This document shows positions 26,454 through 35,573 of a stretch of 64,000 nt of DNA, one piece after another. The stretch comes from CAZXWN01 sp964644695 [NCBI: uncultured bacterium] (GTDB taxonomy: Bacteria; UBP4; UBA4092): NCBI GenBank assembly GCA_964644695.1, contig CAZXWN010000001.1:774390-838389 (forward strand), read 5' to 3'. Both the position numbers and the translations under genes were made by a program. Numbering within the stretch: position 1 is the stretch's first letter; every line of letters starts with the position of its first letter. A model generated the notes under the pieces. It saw nothing but the letters and a program-made list of their open reading frames with translations. It was not told the origin of the DNA and ran no database searches.

Positions 26454-27557
26454 TTAGACATTAAAACGGAAGTTGATAATGTCTCCATCCTGTACGACAT
26501 ATTCTTTTCCTTCTAACCGAACCCATCCTTTTTGTTTAGCTTGCGTAAATCCACCGGCTTCAACAAAGTCTTTAAAATTCACAACCTCAGCTCGGATAAA
26601 ACCCTGTTGGAAGTCAGAATGAATAGTACCTGCAGCTTCTGGAGCAACATCCCCTCGGTGAATCGTCCAGGCACGAACTTCATCTTCACCCGCAGTTAAA
26701 AATGAAATCAAATTGCAAGCGCTGTAAGCCGCCTGAAGTAATTTATTACGGCCCGTTTCTGTTATTCCCAAACCACCCAAATATTCAGCGCGATCAGCTT
26801 CGGGTAATTCCATAATTTCCATTTCCATCTTTCCACAAACACTAATCATGGGGATACCATGCTCAGAAGCATACAGTTCAAGTTTTTTCAGATTTTCTGA
26901 AGAATCTGAACCCACCTGGTCCTCGCCAATATTTGCAATGTAGATACTGGGTTTCTGTGTTAAAAAACAGAATCCTTTGATAATCTTCTTTTCTTCAGAA
27001 CTTAAATCAACTTGGCTAATAAATTGCCCTTCATTCAAGGCTGCCTGCAATCGAAGAAGTATTTCCTTTTCTTTCTCGTCTGTACCAGCATTTCTACCCA
27101 TCCGCTTAATATTGGCATCCAGTTTCTCCAATCTCTTTTCTATGGAGATCATATCCGCAATGACTAAATCACTATTAAGGTTTTGTACATCCCGAACCGC
27201 ATCAATACTGCCGTCAGGATGCAGAACAGACTCATCATCAAAAAGCCGGATCACTTGAGCCAGAGCATCGACCTGACGCAATTGATTCAAAGATACATTC
27301 TCTTTTCCTATATTAGCTTTCTGATTAGCCAATGCCTGCCCTCCTACATCAATAAAATCGACCTGGGCATAAGTTGTTTTCTTTGGAGAATACACTTTTG
27401 TTAAATGATCAATCCGTGAATCGGGTACAGCTATAGTTGCTAAATGGTCCTCAGAAACACCAAAAGAACCTGTTTTTTCCATCTTTCCCGTAAGTGCATT
27501 AAATAATGTAGTCTTGCCTGATTGGGATAGACCAACTAATCCAATTTTGATAGCCAT
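26454..27557 (-). CDS. YchF-family (Obg-like) P-loop NTPase, divergent
   Basis: This 367-residue protein has an N-terminal G domain with P-loop GLSQSGKTT (about 9-17), a switch II region FIDVGGQAL, and the family helix QLRQVDALAQVIRLF. The TGS-containing C-terminus is recognised by FLTAGEDEVRAWTIHRG and EYVVQDGDIINFRFNV. YchF/Ola1 proteins are ATPases that bind ribosomes and respond to oxidative stress. The usual P-loop GLPNVGKST and the DIAG switch motif are altered here, so this is a divergent branch. A good AAGGA ribosome-binding site precedes the ATG. Confidence 0.85.
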   Translation of the reverse strand: MAIKIGLVGLSQSGKTTLFNALTGKMEKTGSFGVSEDHLATIAVPDSRIDHLTKVYSPKKTTYAQVDFIDVGGQALANQKANIGKENVSLNQLRQVDALAQVIRLFDDESVLHPDGSIDAVRDVQNLNSDLVIADMISIEKRLEKLDANIKRMGRNAGTDEKEKEILLRLQAALNEGQFISQVDLSSEEKKIIKGFCFLTQKPSIYIANIGEDQVGSDSSENLKKLELYASEHGIPMISVCGKMEMEIMELPEADRAEYLGGLGITETGRNKLLQAAYSACNLISFLTAGEDEVRAWTIHRGDVAPEAAGTIHSDFQQGFIRAEVVNFKDFVEAGGFTQAKQKGWVRLEGKEYVVQDGDIINFRFNV

Positions 27558-27636
27558 AAAATTTTTCCTTGTCTATATCTTGAAGGAGATTTAAAGTACA
27601 TCTTAATATGTAGCATATCAAATTTCAGGAGGCATT

Positions 27637-29028
27637 ATGAACCTTCAGTTTTATGGAGCAGCACGAACCGTAACTGGTTCGATGCATCTATTAAGTGTAA
27701 ATGGGAAGCAAATTCTGTTGGATTGTGGGCTGTATCAGGGTAAACGGGAAGAGGCTTTCCAAAGAAACAGGCATTTTCCATTTAAGCCAGAATCAATTGA
27801 TGCGGTAATTTTGTCCCATGCTCATATTGACCATTCTGGGAATATACCCACACTAGTACGTAAGGGTTACAATGGCCCCATTTATTCCACACCAGCGACC
27901 CGGGATTTATGTAGTGCCATGTTACAAGACAGTGCACATCTCCAGGAAAAAGACACAGAATTTGTAAACAGGAAACGTGCAAAGAAACAACAACCTCTTT
28001 TTAATCCTCTCTATAATCGAAAAGATGCATTGAATGCCATCCAATTATTCAGGACGGTTGCCTTTGATAAACCCTTAGAAATATCTCAAGGGGTTACCGT
28101 TACATTTAGAAAAGCTGGACATATACTGGGTGCAGCCATGATTGAGCTTCAGTTAAAAGAAGGAGGGCATTCTAAGACATTAGTCTTTACAGGTGACATT
28201 GGCCGAAAAGAAATGCCGGTGCTTCCGGACCCCTATTGTTTCGAGAAAACAGACCTGCTATTAATGGAAACTACCTATGGAAACAGACTTCACAAACCAG
28301 AAGAAAATGTAGACGCCCACTTAGTAGAATTAATGAATGAAGCCGTTAAGAACAAATCAAAAATTATTATTCCAGCCTTTGCGGTAGATAGGACACAAAC
28401 TTTTGTTTATCGACTGAACAAGCTCTGTAAAGCCGGGCTTTGTCCGAATATTCCGATTTATGTTGACAGTCCTCTGGCATTGAATGTTACACAAATATAT
28501 AGGCTTCACCCAGAGTGTCTGGATGAAGATGCACTCGATTTTCTTGAAAAGAACGGAGATCCCTTTGGTTTCGAAAAGTTACACTATACCCATACCGTAG
28601 AGGAATCCATGGCTCTCAACAACAAAAAAGGGCCTATGATTATCATCTCTGCCTCAGGAATGTGTGAAGGTGGGCGAATTCTTCACCACCTTCGAAATAA
28701 CATTCAGGATCCGAAGAATATCGTCCTGATGATTGGGTATGCAGCGGAACACACATTAGGCAAACGAATCATCGAAAAAGACCCGATAGTTAAGATATTT
28801 GGTGAACCCGTAGAGTTGAATGCAAAAGTTGTTGTGATGAATAATTTCTCGGGACATGCAGATAAAAATGAACTCTTGGACTTTTTGAAATGTTTCAAGA
28901 AAAAACCCGAAAAGATGATTCTTGTCCATGGGGATGAGGCTCAATCACTGTCTTTCGCAGAAACCTTACAAACCCTTGGATATACGGATGTATCTGTCCC
29001 TAAGGAAAATGAAGTGATTAATTTTTAA
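27637..29028 (+). CDS. Beta-CASP metallo-beta-lactamase-fold RNA-processing nuclease
   Basis: This 463-residue protein has metal-binding SHAHIDHSGN (about 60-69), an Asp in FTGDIGR, a beta-CASP insertion (about 200-370) and late motifs SASGMCEGGRILHH and FSGHADKNEL. This fits CPSF-73/RNase J-like, YSH1-type MBL-fold exonucleases in which a C-terminal RMMBL segment follows. The probable role is RNA 3' or 5' end processing. The Shine-Dalgarno AGGAGG is 6 bp upstream. The gene stands alone and converges with the WYL gene. Confidence 0.88.
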   Translation: MNLQFYGAARTVTGSMHLLSVNGKQILLDCGLYQGKREEAFQRNRHFPFKPESIDAVILSHAHIDHSGNIPTLVRKGYNGPIYSTPATRDLCSAMLQDSAHLQEKDTEFVNRKRAKKQQPLFNPLYNRKDALNAIQLFRTVAFDKPLEISQGVTVTFRKAGHILGAAMIELQLKEGGHSKTLVFTGDIGRKEMPVLPDPYCFEKTDLLLMETTYGNRLHKPEENVDAHLVELMNEAVKNKSKIIIPAFAVDRTQTFVYRLNKLCKAGLCPNIPIYVDSPLALNVTQIYRLHPECLDEDALDFLEKNGDPFGFEKLHYTHTVEESMALNNKKGPMIIISASGMCEGGRILHHLRNNIQDPKNIVLMIGYAAEHTLGKRIIEKDPIVKIFGEPVELNAKVVVMNNFSGHADKNELLDFLKCFKKKPEKMILVHGDEAQSLSFAETLQTLGYTDVSVPKENEVINF

Positions 29029-29036
29029 AATATCGG

Positions 29037-30101
29037 TCAGATGGTGTCGGCTGGTTGGCTGTATGTGTCAACCAGCCGAACATACAGTTGTTTCAGTTCT
29101 TCACGTATTTCAGCAGGCTCTAACACTTCAGCCTTTGTTCCATACGACATCACAAAATACAATATCTCGAATTTCCCACCCGCAGTAAAGGAGACAATAA
29201 CATCTCCATTTCGTGTCTTTTTAATTTTTTGTGTTGCATGAAGAGGTCTTCGGATCAAACGCTTTTCAACAGAACCAACAAATCGGATTTTCCACTTCAA
29301 GGGAGGGTCATCAATAATCCCAAAGTTACGGGAGATATACGCATCAATCACTTCCTGTTTGACAGGAACAAAGGAATCTTCCAAACGATCCAGCTCACGA
29401 ATCCTGTCATCAATAGCAAAGCGCCGTAACTCACCATATTCTTCGACAAAGGCCACTAAATAAAAGTTATTATCATAATTTTGAATTCGGTAAGGATGTA
29501 TTACATATCGCCTGATTTGATTATGATTTCGTGAAAAATAAACCAGTTTCATCTTATGGCGATCCATATAGGATTCAGCAAACTCATGGATATACACCAT
29601 AATGCGATTATTACTGTTTTTAACTGTGGTCTTATTCTTGAAAAGGTCTGATAATTCATTCATGCTTTCTTTGAGAGGGCTGTGCATGCGATTTTTGATC
29701 TTCTCACAAATCTCGACCAGATTTTCATAAAGCTCAGTACCCTTAAAAAAGCTTAAAGAATTTAACGCCAGTAATAAACTGATCAAATCCTCATCCTTAA
29801 AGGGAACATCAAAGGTACTATTAGTTTCTTTCATCAGTTTCCAACGAACATCACCCGTCAGGTCGCTATAATTCTGGATAGCAAACCCCAGAACCTCGAT
29901 ACATTCTAAATCTCGTTGTATCGTACGCTTCGTGACAGAATGTTTTTCCGCTAACTCTTTTAAGGTATATCCCTTATGGGATGAGAGTTCATTAATGATA
30001 CTGATAACTCTGATGGTCTGATCGTTTCTCATGGGGCTCATTTTACCATAGGGAAAATCAGGGTTGTCAACACCCACACAAATCACTCGACAGGGAGTCA
30101 T
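29037..30101 (-). CDS. WYL-domain transcriptional regulator
   Basis: This protein has up to 354 residues. An N-terminal DeoR-type HTH (about 30-80, KELAEKHSVTKRTIQRDL) is followed by a WYL domain (about 165-265, with KLVYFSRNHNQIRRYVIHPYRI) and a C-terminal WCX extension. WYL regulators sense nucleic acid or nucleotide ligands and often sit near defence or DNA-repair genes, but no such genes are close. The start is uncertain: Met21 (30041) and Met24 (30032) lie just ahead of the HTH and no start has a clear Shine-Dalgarno. It is divergent from hisG. Confidence 0.85.
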   Translation of the reverse strand: MTPCRVICVGVDNPDFPYGKMSPMRNDQTIRVISIINELSSHKGYTLKELAEKHSVTKRTIQRDLECIEVLGFAIQNYSDLTGDVRWKLMKETNSTFDVPFKDEDLISLLLALNSLSFFKGTELYENLVEICEKIKNRMHSPLKESMNELSDLFKNKTTVKNSNNRIMVYIHEFAESYMDRHKMKLVYFSRNHNQIRRYVIHPYRIQNYDNNFYLVAFVEEYGELRRFAIDDRIRELDRLEDSFVPVKQEVIDAYISRNFGIIDDPPLKWKIRFVGSVEKRLIRRPLHATQKIKKTRNGDVIVSFTAGGKFEILYFVMSYGTKAEVLEPAEIREELKQLYVRLVDTYSQPADTI

Positions 30102-30148
30102 AATGCATGTGATTTTTATAATAAAAAACAGGAAATAACGCTGTTTTT

Positions 30149-30178
30149 TTGACAGGGTTTATTAACATCACTTACAAT
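30149..30178 (+). promoter_or_regulatory. Sigma-70 promoter of hisG
   Basis: A consensus TTGACA (30149-30154) is followed after 18 bp by TACAAT (30173-30178), 35 bp upstream of the hisG ATG. Confidence 0.75.
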
Positions 30179-30213
30179 AGAATGATTAGAAAAGTTGATA
30201 CGAGGGTATATTC

Positions 30214-31104
30214 ATGTTAAAAAAATCAAGTAAAAATGTACTGCGGTTAGGCCTTCCCAAAGGAAGTATTCAGGAATCAACCTTTGATTTGTTTCGGAAA
30301 GCTGGCTACAAGATTACCCCATCTGAGAGATCTTATTTTCCTAAAATAAACGATGTGGAAATTGAATGTGTTTTATTACGCGCACAGGAAATGGCCAAAT
30401 ATGTAGAAATGGGCGTATTGGATGCTGGACTCACGGGTAAAGATTGGATTGTGGAAAGCAGCTCCAAGGTTCATGAGGTTTGTGAATTGATATACGGGAA
30501 AAGCGGCCTTCGCCCTGTACGCTGGGTCCTGGCGGTTCCCAATGACTCCCCCATTCAATCCGTTAAAGATTTGAACGGAAAGCGGATTGCCACAGAAGTC
30601 GTTAATATCAGCAAAAAATATCTTCGTGCAAATAAAGTAAAAGCTAATATTGAATTCTCCTGGGGTGCTACGGAAGTGAAGCCGCCCATGCTGGTAGATG
30701 CCATTATTGAATTGACCGAATCAGGGTCTTCCTTAAAAGCCAATAATCTCCGGATTGTTGAAACAGTCTTGGAATCTACGACTCGTTTTATCGTAAACAA
30801 GGATTCTTGGAAGGATGATTGGAAGCGTTCCAAAGTTGAAAATATTGCACTGTTACTCAAGGGTGCTTTAGCTGCACAGGAAAAAGTTGGGTTAAAACTG
30901 AATGTCGAGAAGAATAATCTTAAGAAGATTCTTTCAATCCTGCCGGCCCTGAAAAACCCCACCGTCTCCCAGCTCTCGGATGATGGATGGTGTGCTGTTG
31001 AAACAATTATTGATGAATCAGTGGTACGAGACATTGTTCCCAAACTGAAAAGAGCCGGAGCACAGGGAATTATTGAATATCCCTTAAACAAAGTCATTCC
31101 TTAG
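30214..31104 (+). CDS. hisG: ATP phosphoribosyltransferase, long form
   Basis: This 296-residue enzyme catalyses the first step of histidine synthesis (ATP + PRPP). Family segments are LRLGLPKGS (about 11-19), [17 protein letters not shown] in place of the usual PRPP-site strand, and [10 protein letters not shown]. The C-terminal ~85 residues form the ACT-like regulatory domain of the long, HisZ-independent form, ending [17 protein letters not shown]. It is a lone his gene in this window. Promoter and terminator bracket it tightly, so it is a monocistronic unit. Confidence 0.93.
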   Translation: MLKKSSKNVLRLGLPKGSIQESTFDLFRKAGYKITPSERSYFPKINDVEIECVLLRAQEMAKYVEMGVLDAGLTGKDWIVESSSKVHEVCELIYGKSGLRPVRWVLAVPNDSPIQSVKDLNGKRIATEVVNISKKYLRANKVKANIEFSWGATEVKPPMLVDAIIELTESGSSLKANNLRIVETVLESTTRFIVNKDSWKDDWKRSKVENIALLLKGALAAQEKVGLKLNVEKNNLKKILSILPALKNPTVSQLSDDGWCAVETIIDESVVRDIVPKLKRAGAQGIIEYPLNKVIP

Positions 31105-31118
31105 TCACAAAAACAACT

Positions 31119-31150
31119 GCGGCCGGTTTATAATAAACCGGCCGCTTTTT
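31119..31150 (+). terminator. Terminator of hisG
   Basis: The GCGGCCGGTTTA arm (31119-31130) pairs with 31134-31145, a perfect 12-bp stem with a 3-nt loop, followed by six T. The next gene's ATG is only 5 bp after the T run. Confidence 0.93.
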
Positions 31151-31154
31151 TATT

Positions 31155-32009
31155 ATGAAATACTATTTTTTCAGGACACTGCAATGGGTCGCCAACCGAT
31201 TAAGCTGGAGAAACGCTTACCGGTTCGCCTATCTCTATGCTTGTCTCTGGTACATTGTGGATACATCTCGAAAAAATCAAATTCGTACCAACCTCGAAAT
31301 TGTGGACCAATACCAGAACCAATCCACCCCTCCGTCTGAACAAAATAAAAGAGTCTTCAAAACTATGGTGAATTTCTCCAAATACTTAATGGAGATATTC
31401 CGGTTACCTTCCATAACGACAGACTATCTTCAAGCAGTGAAGTACGAAAATAACCATCATCTAGTCAAGAATGAAAATCTGACGACACAACCCTGTATTA
31501 TTTTCACATTACACTACGGAAACTGGGAACTAGCGGGCATTAAGTTATGTGCTGACCATTATCCTCTGACTTCCGTTGCATTGCCCCACCCTGACCCACG
31601 GGAAGAGGCCTTATTCAATTCATGGAGAAATCAGTTTGGATTAGATATTATTCCTCTGGATGAAAAAGCAGGACATCGATGCTTAAAGGCCATTAAACAG
31701 GGCCGATTATTAGCACTCCTGGGAGATGAGGACTACAGTGGTTCAGGGATTGATGTTCAGTGGTTGGGCCATTCTTTTCAAATTCCAGCCGGAGCCGCCG
31801 CCCTGTCCAGAGCATCAGGAGTTCCCCTGCTCCCCGGTGTTTTCCAAAGACAGCCAGACAATTCATTCAAGATGATATTTACTGAACCTGTCTATCCAAT
31901 CCGAACAGGACAAAGCGAGCAAGATTTGAAAAACATCACGGAACAATGTTTGAAGTCACTGGAACCGTTTATTCTTGAAGATCCTACTCAATGGTTTCAT
32001 TTCGGTTAA
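31155..32009 (+). CDS. LpxL/HtrB-like lysophospholipid acyltransferase
   Basis: This 284-residue protein has the acyltransferase HX4E motif in TLHYGNWELAG (about 114-124), the LLGDEDYSG and FQIPAGAAALSR segments, and ends QWFHFG. The family adds secondary acyl chains to lipid A (inner membrane, cytoplasmic face), so it supports a diderm envelope. No lpx or waa neighbours are present. The start lies directly behind the hisG terminator with no visible Shine-Dalgarno, so expression may be low or start from a promoter overlapping the terminator. Confidence 0.83.
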   Translation: MKYYFFRTLQWVANRLSWRNAYRFAYLYACLWYIVDTSRKNQIRTNLEIVDQYQNQSTPPSEQNKRVFKTMVNFSKYLMEIFRLPSITTDYLQAVKYENNHHLVKNENLTTQPCIIFTLHYGNWELAGIKLCADHYPLTSVALPHPDPREEALFNSWRNQFGLDIIPLDEKAGHRCLKAIKQGRLLALLGDEDYSGSGIDVQWLGHSFQIPAGAAALSRASGVPLLPGVFQRQPDNSFKMIFTEPVYPIRTGQSEQDLKNITEQCLKSLEPFILEDPTQWFHFG

Positions 32010-32028
32010 TCTGAACACCCTAAATTAA

Positions 32029-32067
32029 AAAATCCATTCTGGTCAAAACAGGGCCAGAATGGATTTT
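32029..32067. terminator. Bidirectional terminator between lpxL-like gene and typA
   Basis: A 14-bp perfect stem (AAAATCCATTCTGG, 32029-32042, with 32054-32067) has an 11-nt loop and A/T tails on both sides. It serves convergent genes. Confidence 0.88.
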
Positions 32068-32085
32068 GTTTTTATCGAAAGTTAT

Positions 32086-33936
32086 TTAATCTTCAGAGCT
32101 CTCTGGTTTCTTATAGGTCCGTCTTCTATCCAGTGCGGACAGCACCTTTTTCCGGATACGGATAGATTTCGGAGTGAATTCAACCAATTCATCATCGGTA
32201 ATAAATTCAATCGCATTTTCCAAAGTAAGCTTCTTCACAGGTTTTAACTGGATCGCTTCATCTGAGGTGGAAGAACGCATATTCGTAAGATGTTTCTTCT
32301 TACAAGGATTCACGATCATATCGTCTTCTCGTGAATTTTCACCTACGACCATACCCTCATAGACAGGATCAGTCGGTTCGATGAATAAGAGGGACCGCTC
32401 TTGTAAATTCTGAATCTGATATCCTGTTGCTACGCCGGCTTCTTTAGCAATCAAAGAACCACTGCGGCGATATTGGATTTCACCCTTATACTCCTGATAA
32501 TTCAAGAAGCTGTGGTGCATGATTCCAGAGCCCCGGGTATCCGTGACAAATTCGTTCTGGAACCCGATTAAACCGCGGGCTGGAATGTTGTATTCTAACC
32601 GGACATTTCCATTGCCATCATGGTGCATATTGACCATCTCGCCTTTACGACGACCCAGTTTATCCATGATTACACCCAGATAATCCTCAGACACATCAAT
32701 AAAGAGCTGCTCCACAGGCTCCATTTTCTTTCCATTGATTTGTTTCATTACCGCCTGAGGTTTTGAAACAGCAAATTCGTAACCTTCACGACGCATAATT
32801 TCTATCAAGATAGATAAATGTAATTCACCACGACCCTTAACCTTGAAGACATCTTCGTTCTCAGGGAAATCGACTCGCAAAGCGACATTGGATAACAATT
32901 CTTTTTCCAGACGGTCTCGAAGATTCCGTGAGGTAACAAAGGTTCCTTCTTGACCTGCAAATGGACTGGTATTAACCATGAAACACATTTCCAGAGTAGG
33001 CTCTTCAACAGTAATAGCAGGAAGAACATCTGGGTAATCAGGATGAGTTAAGGTTTCGCCGATCTGAACATCTTCTAACCCAGCGAGAGCAACGATGTCA
33101 CCCGCCTGAGCAAATTCAACTTCAATTTTATTCAAACCGAGATAGCCAAACAGTTTGGTCACCTTACCGTTCAACTGATTTCCATCCATATCAATTCGCT
33201 TGATGGACTCATTTACTTTTATGACACCCCGGTGAATTCGACCTATAGCCATTCGGCCAAGATAGTCATTATAATCAATCGTCATCACCTGCATCTGGAA
33301 AGGAGACTCAATATCACCCGGAGGCATGGGTACTTTTTCCAGAATCGTATCTAACAATGGAGTAATGTCATGTTTCTCTTCTGACATCTCGTCATAGTCT
33401 GTCATGGCATACCCATCACGGGCAGACGCATAAACAATCGGAAAATCTAACTGGGCATCAGTTGCACCCAAATCCACAAACAAGTCAAAGACTTCATTTA
33501 TAACGGCAGTGACTCGGGTGTGGGGACGGTCAATCTTATTAATAACAACAATAGGCTGCAAACCCAGTGCAAGTGATTTGGTAAGAACAAACTTGGTCTG
33601 TAACATCGGACCTTCAACAGCGTCCACCAGTAACAAAACACCATCTACCATCCGCAGAACTCGTTCTACTTCTCCACCGAAATCAGCATGGCCCGGAGTA
33701 TCAATAATGTTGATGGTTGTATCTTTGTATCGGATAGCTGTGTTTTTGGAATAAATGGTGATGCCGCGTTCGCGTTCCAGATCATTGGAATCCATGACCC
33801 TCTCACCCATGGCCTGATTATCACGGAAAGTACCGCTCTGACGCAGTAAACAATCCACCAAGGTCGTTTTCCCATGGTCAACATGGGCAATAATTGCGAT
33901 ATTTCTTACATCGGTTCTTAAAATTGAATGACTCAT
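32086..33936 (-). CDS. typA: TypA/BipA translational GTPase
   Basis: This 616-residue ribosome-binding GTPase has G1 AHVDHGKTTL (about 17-26), G2 ERERGITI, G3 DTPGHADFGG and G4 NKIDRP. EF-G-like domains III and V and the BipA-specific C-terminal domain (about 480-600) follow. It has roles in 50S assembly, stress and cold adaptation. The length is normal. The gene has its own promoter and an unusual leader hairpin just upstream. Confidence 0.95.
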   Translation of the reverse strand: MSHSILRTDVRNIAIIAHVDHGKTTLVDCLLRQSGTFRDNQAMGERVMDSNDLERERGITIYSKNTAIRYKDTTINIIDTPGHADFGGEVERVLRMVDGVLLLVDAVEGPMLQTKFVLTKSLALGLQPIVVINKIDRPHTRVTAVINEVFDLFVDLGATDAQLDFPIVYASARDGYAMTDYDEMSEEKHDITPLLDTILEKVPMPPGDIESPFQMQVMTIDYNDYLGRMAIGRIHRGVIKVNESIKRIDMDGNQLNGKVTKLFGYLGLNKIEVEFAQAGDIVALAGLEDVQIGETLTHPDYPDVLPAITVEEPTLEMCFMVNTSPFAGQEGTFVTSRNLRDRLEKELLSNVALRVDFPENEDVFKVKGRGELHLSILIEIMRREGYEFAVSKPQAVMKQINGKKMEPVEQLFIDVSEDYLGVIMDKLGRRKGEMVNMHHDGNGNVRLEYNIPARGLIGFQNEFVTDTRGSGIMHHSFLNYQEYKGEIQYRRSGSLIAKEAGVATGYQIQNLQERSLLFIEPTDPVYEGMVVGENSREDDMIVNPCKKKHLTNMRSSTSDEAIQLKPVKKLTLENAIEFITDDELVEFTPKSIRIRKKVLSALDRRRTYKKPESSED

Positions 33937-33956
33937 AAGGGTGAGAAGTTCTCCAT

Positions 33957-33981
33957 AAAAAAATGCCCCTGCCTTTGGGGC
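33957..33981 (-). promoter_or_regulatory. Terminator-like hairpin in the typA leader (candidate attenuator)
   Basis: On the minus strand GCCCC (33981-33977) pairs with GGGGC (33969-33965) around a 7-nt loop. One A and seven T (33963-33957) follow. It lies about 30 bp after the predicted transcription start and 20 bp before the typA ATG. Confidence 0.6.
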
Positions 33982-34016
33982 GGCTTTAGTTTACATTTCC
34001 AAAATTACCTGTCTAT

Positions 34017-34046
34017 ATTATACCTCAAAACCCCTATCGCTGTCAG
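34017..34046 (-). promoter_or_regulatory. Sigma-70 promoter of typA
   Basis: On the minus strand CTGACA (34046-34041) is followed after 18 bp by a perfect TATAAT (34022-34017). Confidence 0.72.
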
Positions 34047-34115
34047 ATATTCATGGGTCCTCTGCACCTGTAACCCCCTTTTGAGTTTTTGAACCGGTCC
34101 ACAGCCGTAAGGTTT

Positions 34116-34150
34116 CATCCACGGACTTGCTCCGAGCTGCTCCGTGGATG
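34116..34150. repeat. Palindromic intergenic repeat, copy 2
   Basis: The CATCCACGGA arm (34116-34125) pairs with TCCGTGGATG (34141-34150). An inner GCTC/GAGC stem (34129-34132 with 34134-34137) closes on one C. The architecture and core sequence are the same as copies 1 and 3. Confidence 0.88.
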
Positions 34151-34264
34151 CGTCGATGACCCTATCCATTGAGTTCAAGGTTTTTACATCTATTTTCAAC
34201 CGGTACAAGGAGACTGATTAACGCTAATTAATTATGATATGATATGCCATAGAAAGGGGCATCT

Positions 34265-35554
34265 ATGGGAAAGCATATTCGGTTTATAAGATTGTTGACC
34301 ATCAGTCTGTTTATCATGGTCTCCACCTTGGCCTTAAGTGCTGAAAGTCTGGTCTATCGATTAAAAATCAATGGGATTATTGATCCAGTCACTGCGGATT
34401 ATATTGAACGGGGGATCGACACGGGAACCCGTGCTGGAGCAAATGTAATCATCATCGAAATCGATACACCGGGGGGATTGGATTCATCGATGAGGCGAAT
34501 CACACGATCAATGATGAATTCCAGTATTCCTGTTGTAACTTTTGTCAGCCCACGAGGTGCACGGGCGGCATCTGCCGGGATGTTCATTTCACTGGCAGCC
34601 CACCGTTCTGCTATGGCACCAGGTACCAATATCGGCGCAGCTCATCCCGTCTATACATCCGGCGAATCCGCTTCCGATAAAGTAACGGCAGATGCGGCTG
34701 CCTATGCAAAAAGCCTGGCTCAACAGAGAAATCGAAATCCTGAATGGGTAGAACTGTCTGTCACCCGGAGTTCTTCTTTTACAAATGAAGAAGCTCTAAA
34801 CAATAAAATGATAGATTTGATTGCAGATAACATCGATGACCTTCTAAAAAAACTGGATGGGACAGTCATTCCCATGTCGCGGGGAGATGTCATTATCAAA
34901 ACAGATGGAGCAAAAGTCTTTGATATTGACATGAGTTTACGAGAATCAATTTTCCATCTTATCTCTAATCCAGATATTGCCTACATTCTGTTGATGATGG
35001 CGATTATTGGAATTGCCATAGAACTGGCAACCCCCGGAATTGGATTCTCAGGCGCCGCGGGCGGTGTTTGTTTTCTGTTATGGTTGGTAGCTTTTGAGGC
35101 CCTGCCCTTTAATATCGCCGGACTTATTTTAATACTGGCCGGCATGATTCTCTTTATTGTGGAAGCCAAAACACCAACACATGGAACATTAACTGCAGGA
35201 GGTGCTTTGTGTTTGATTGTAGGTTCCTTTATGCTGTATTCCCCCATAGAACCTTATATCAATATCCGTGTCTCCTGGCCCATCATTATCGTAATGACTT
35301 TACTGATGACAGGCCTGTTTGCCCTTGTCGTTAAAAAAGCAATGGAGGCTATGCGTAAACCCGCAGCATTCGGAACCCATTTATTAATCAATGCTGTTGG
35401 AGTCGCAAAAACAAATATTGACCCCAAGGGTGTGGTTAACGTTCAAGCGGAGGAATGGAATGCCATCAGTGTGCATGGAGATTTTATTCCCGCAGGTTCT
35501 AATGTTCGCGTAACGAAGATAGACGGATTCACTGTCTATATCGAAAAAGTATAA
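34265..35554 (+). CDS. NfeD-family membrane-bound ClpP-class serine protease (long form)
   Basis: This 429-residue protein has a signal/TM segment (about 8-26) and a ClpP-like protease domain (about 30-215). The nucleophile is Ser103 in ARAASAGMF, and the partner region is GTNIGAAHPV. Four or so transmembrane helices (about 240-360) and a C-terminal OB-fold (about 370-429) follow. These long NfeD proteins cleave and control stomatin-like proteins in membrane microdomains. A slipin gene follows after 19 bp, the expected partner. Confidence 0.9.
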   Translation: MGKHIRFIRLLTISLFIMVSTLALSAESLVYRLKINGIIDPVTADYIERGIDTGTRAGANVIIIEIDTPGGLDSSMRRITRSMMNSSIPVVTFVSPRGARAASAGMFISLAAHRSAMAPGTNIGAAHPVYTSGESASDKVTADAAAYAKSLAQQRNRNPEWVELSVTRSSSFTNEEALNNKMIDLIADNIDDLLKKLDGTVIPMSRGDVIIKTDGAKVFDIDMSLRESIFHLISNPDIAYILLMMAIIGIAIELATPGIGFSGAAGGVCFLLWLVAFEALPFNIAGLILILAGMILFIVEAKTPTHGTLTAGGALCLIVGSFMLYSPIEPYINIRVSWPIIIVMTLLMTGLFALVVKKAMEAMRKPAAFGTHLLINAVGVAKTNIDPKGVVNVQAEEWNAISVHGDFIPAGSNVRVTKIDGFTVYIEKV

Positions 35555-35573
35555 ATTAAAAGGAGATATTGCT

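Larger units (their letters stand above)
33937..34264. other. 328-bp divergent intergenic region typA / nfeD
   Basis: It holds, from left to right, the typA leader hairpin (33957-33981), the typA promoter (34017-34046) and palindromic repeat copy 2 (34116-34150). The last 110 bp hold the AT-rich upstream region and the ribosome-binding site (AAAGGGG) of the nfeD gene. I see no further open frame of note. Confidence 0.7.

Noticed and set aside
29047-29079. 11-bp perfect hairpin (TCGGCTGGTTG) at the 3' end of the WYL gene as a terminator for the MBL gene
   Set aside because: It has no T run on the plus strand and lies inside WYL coding sequence.
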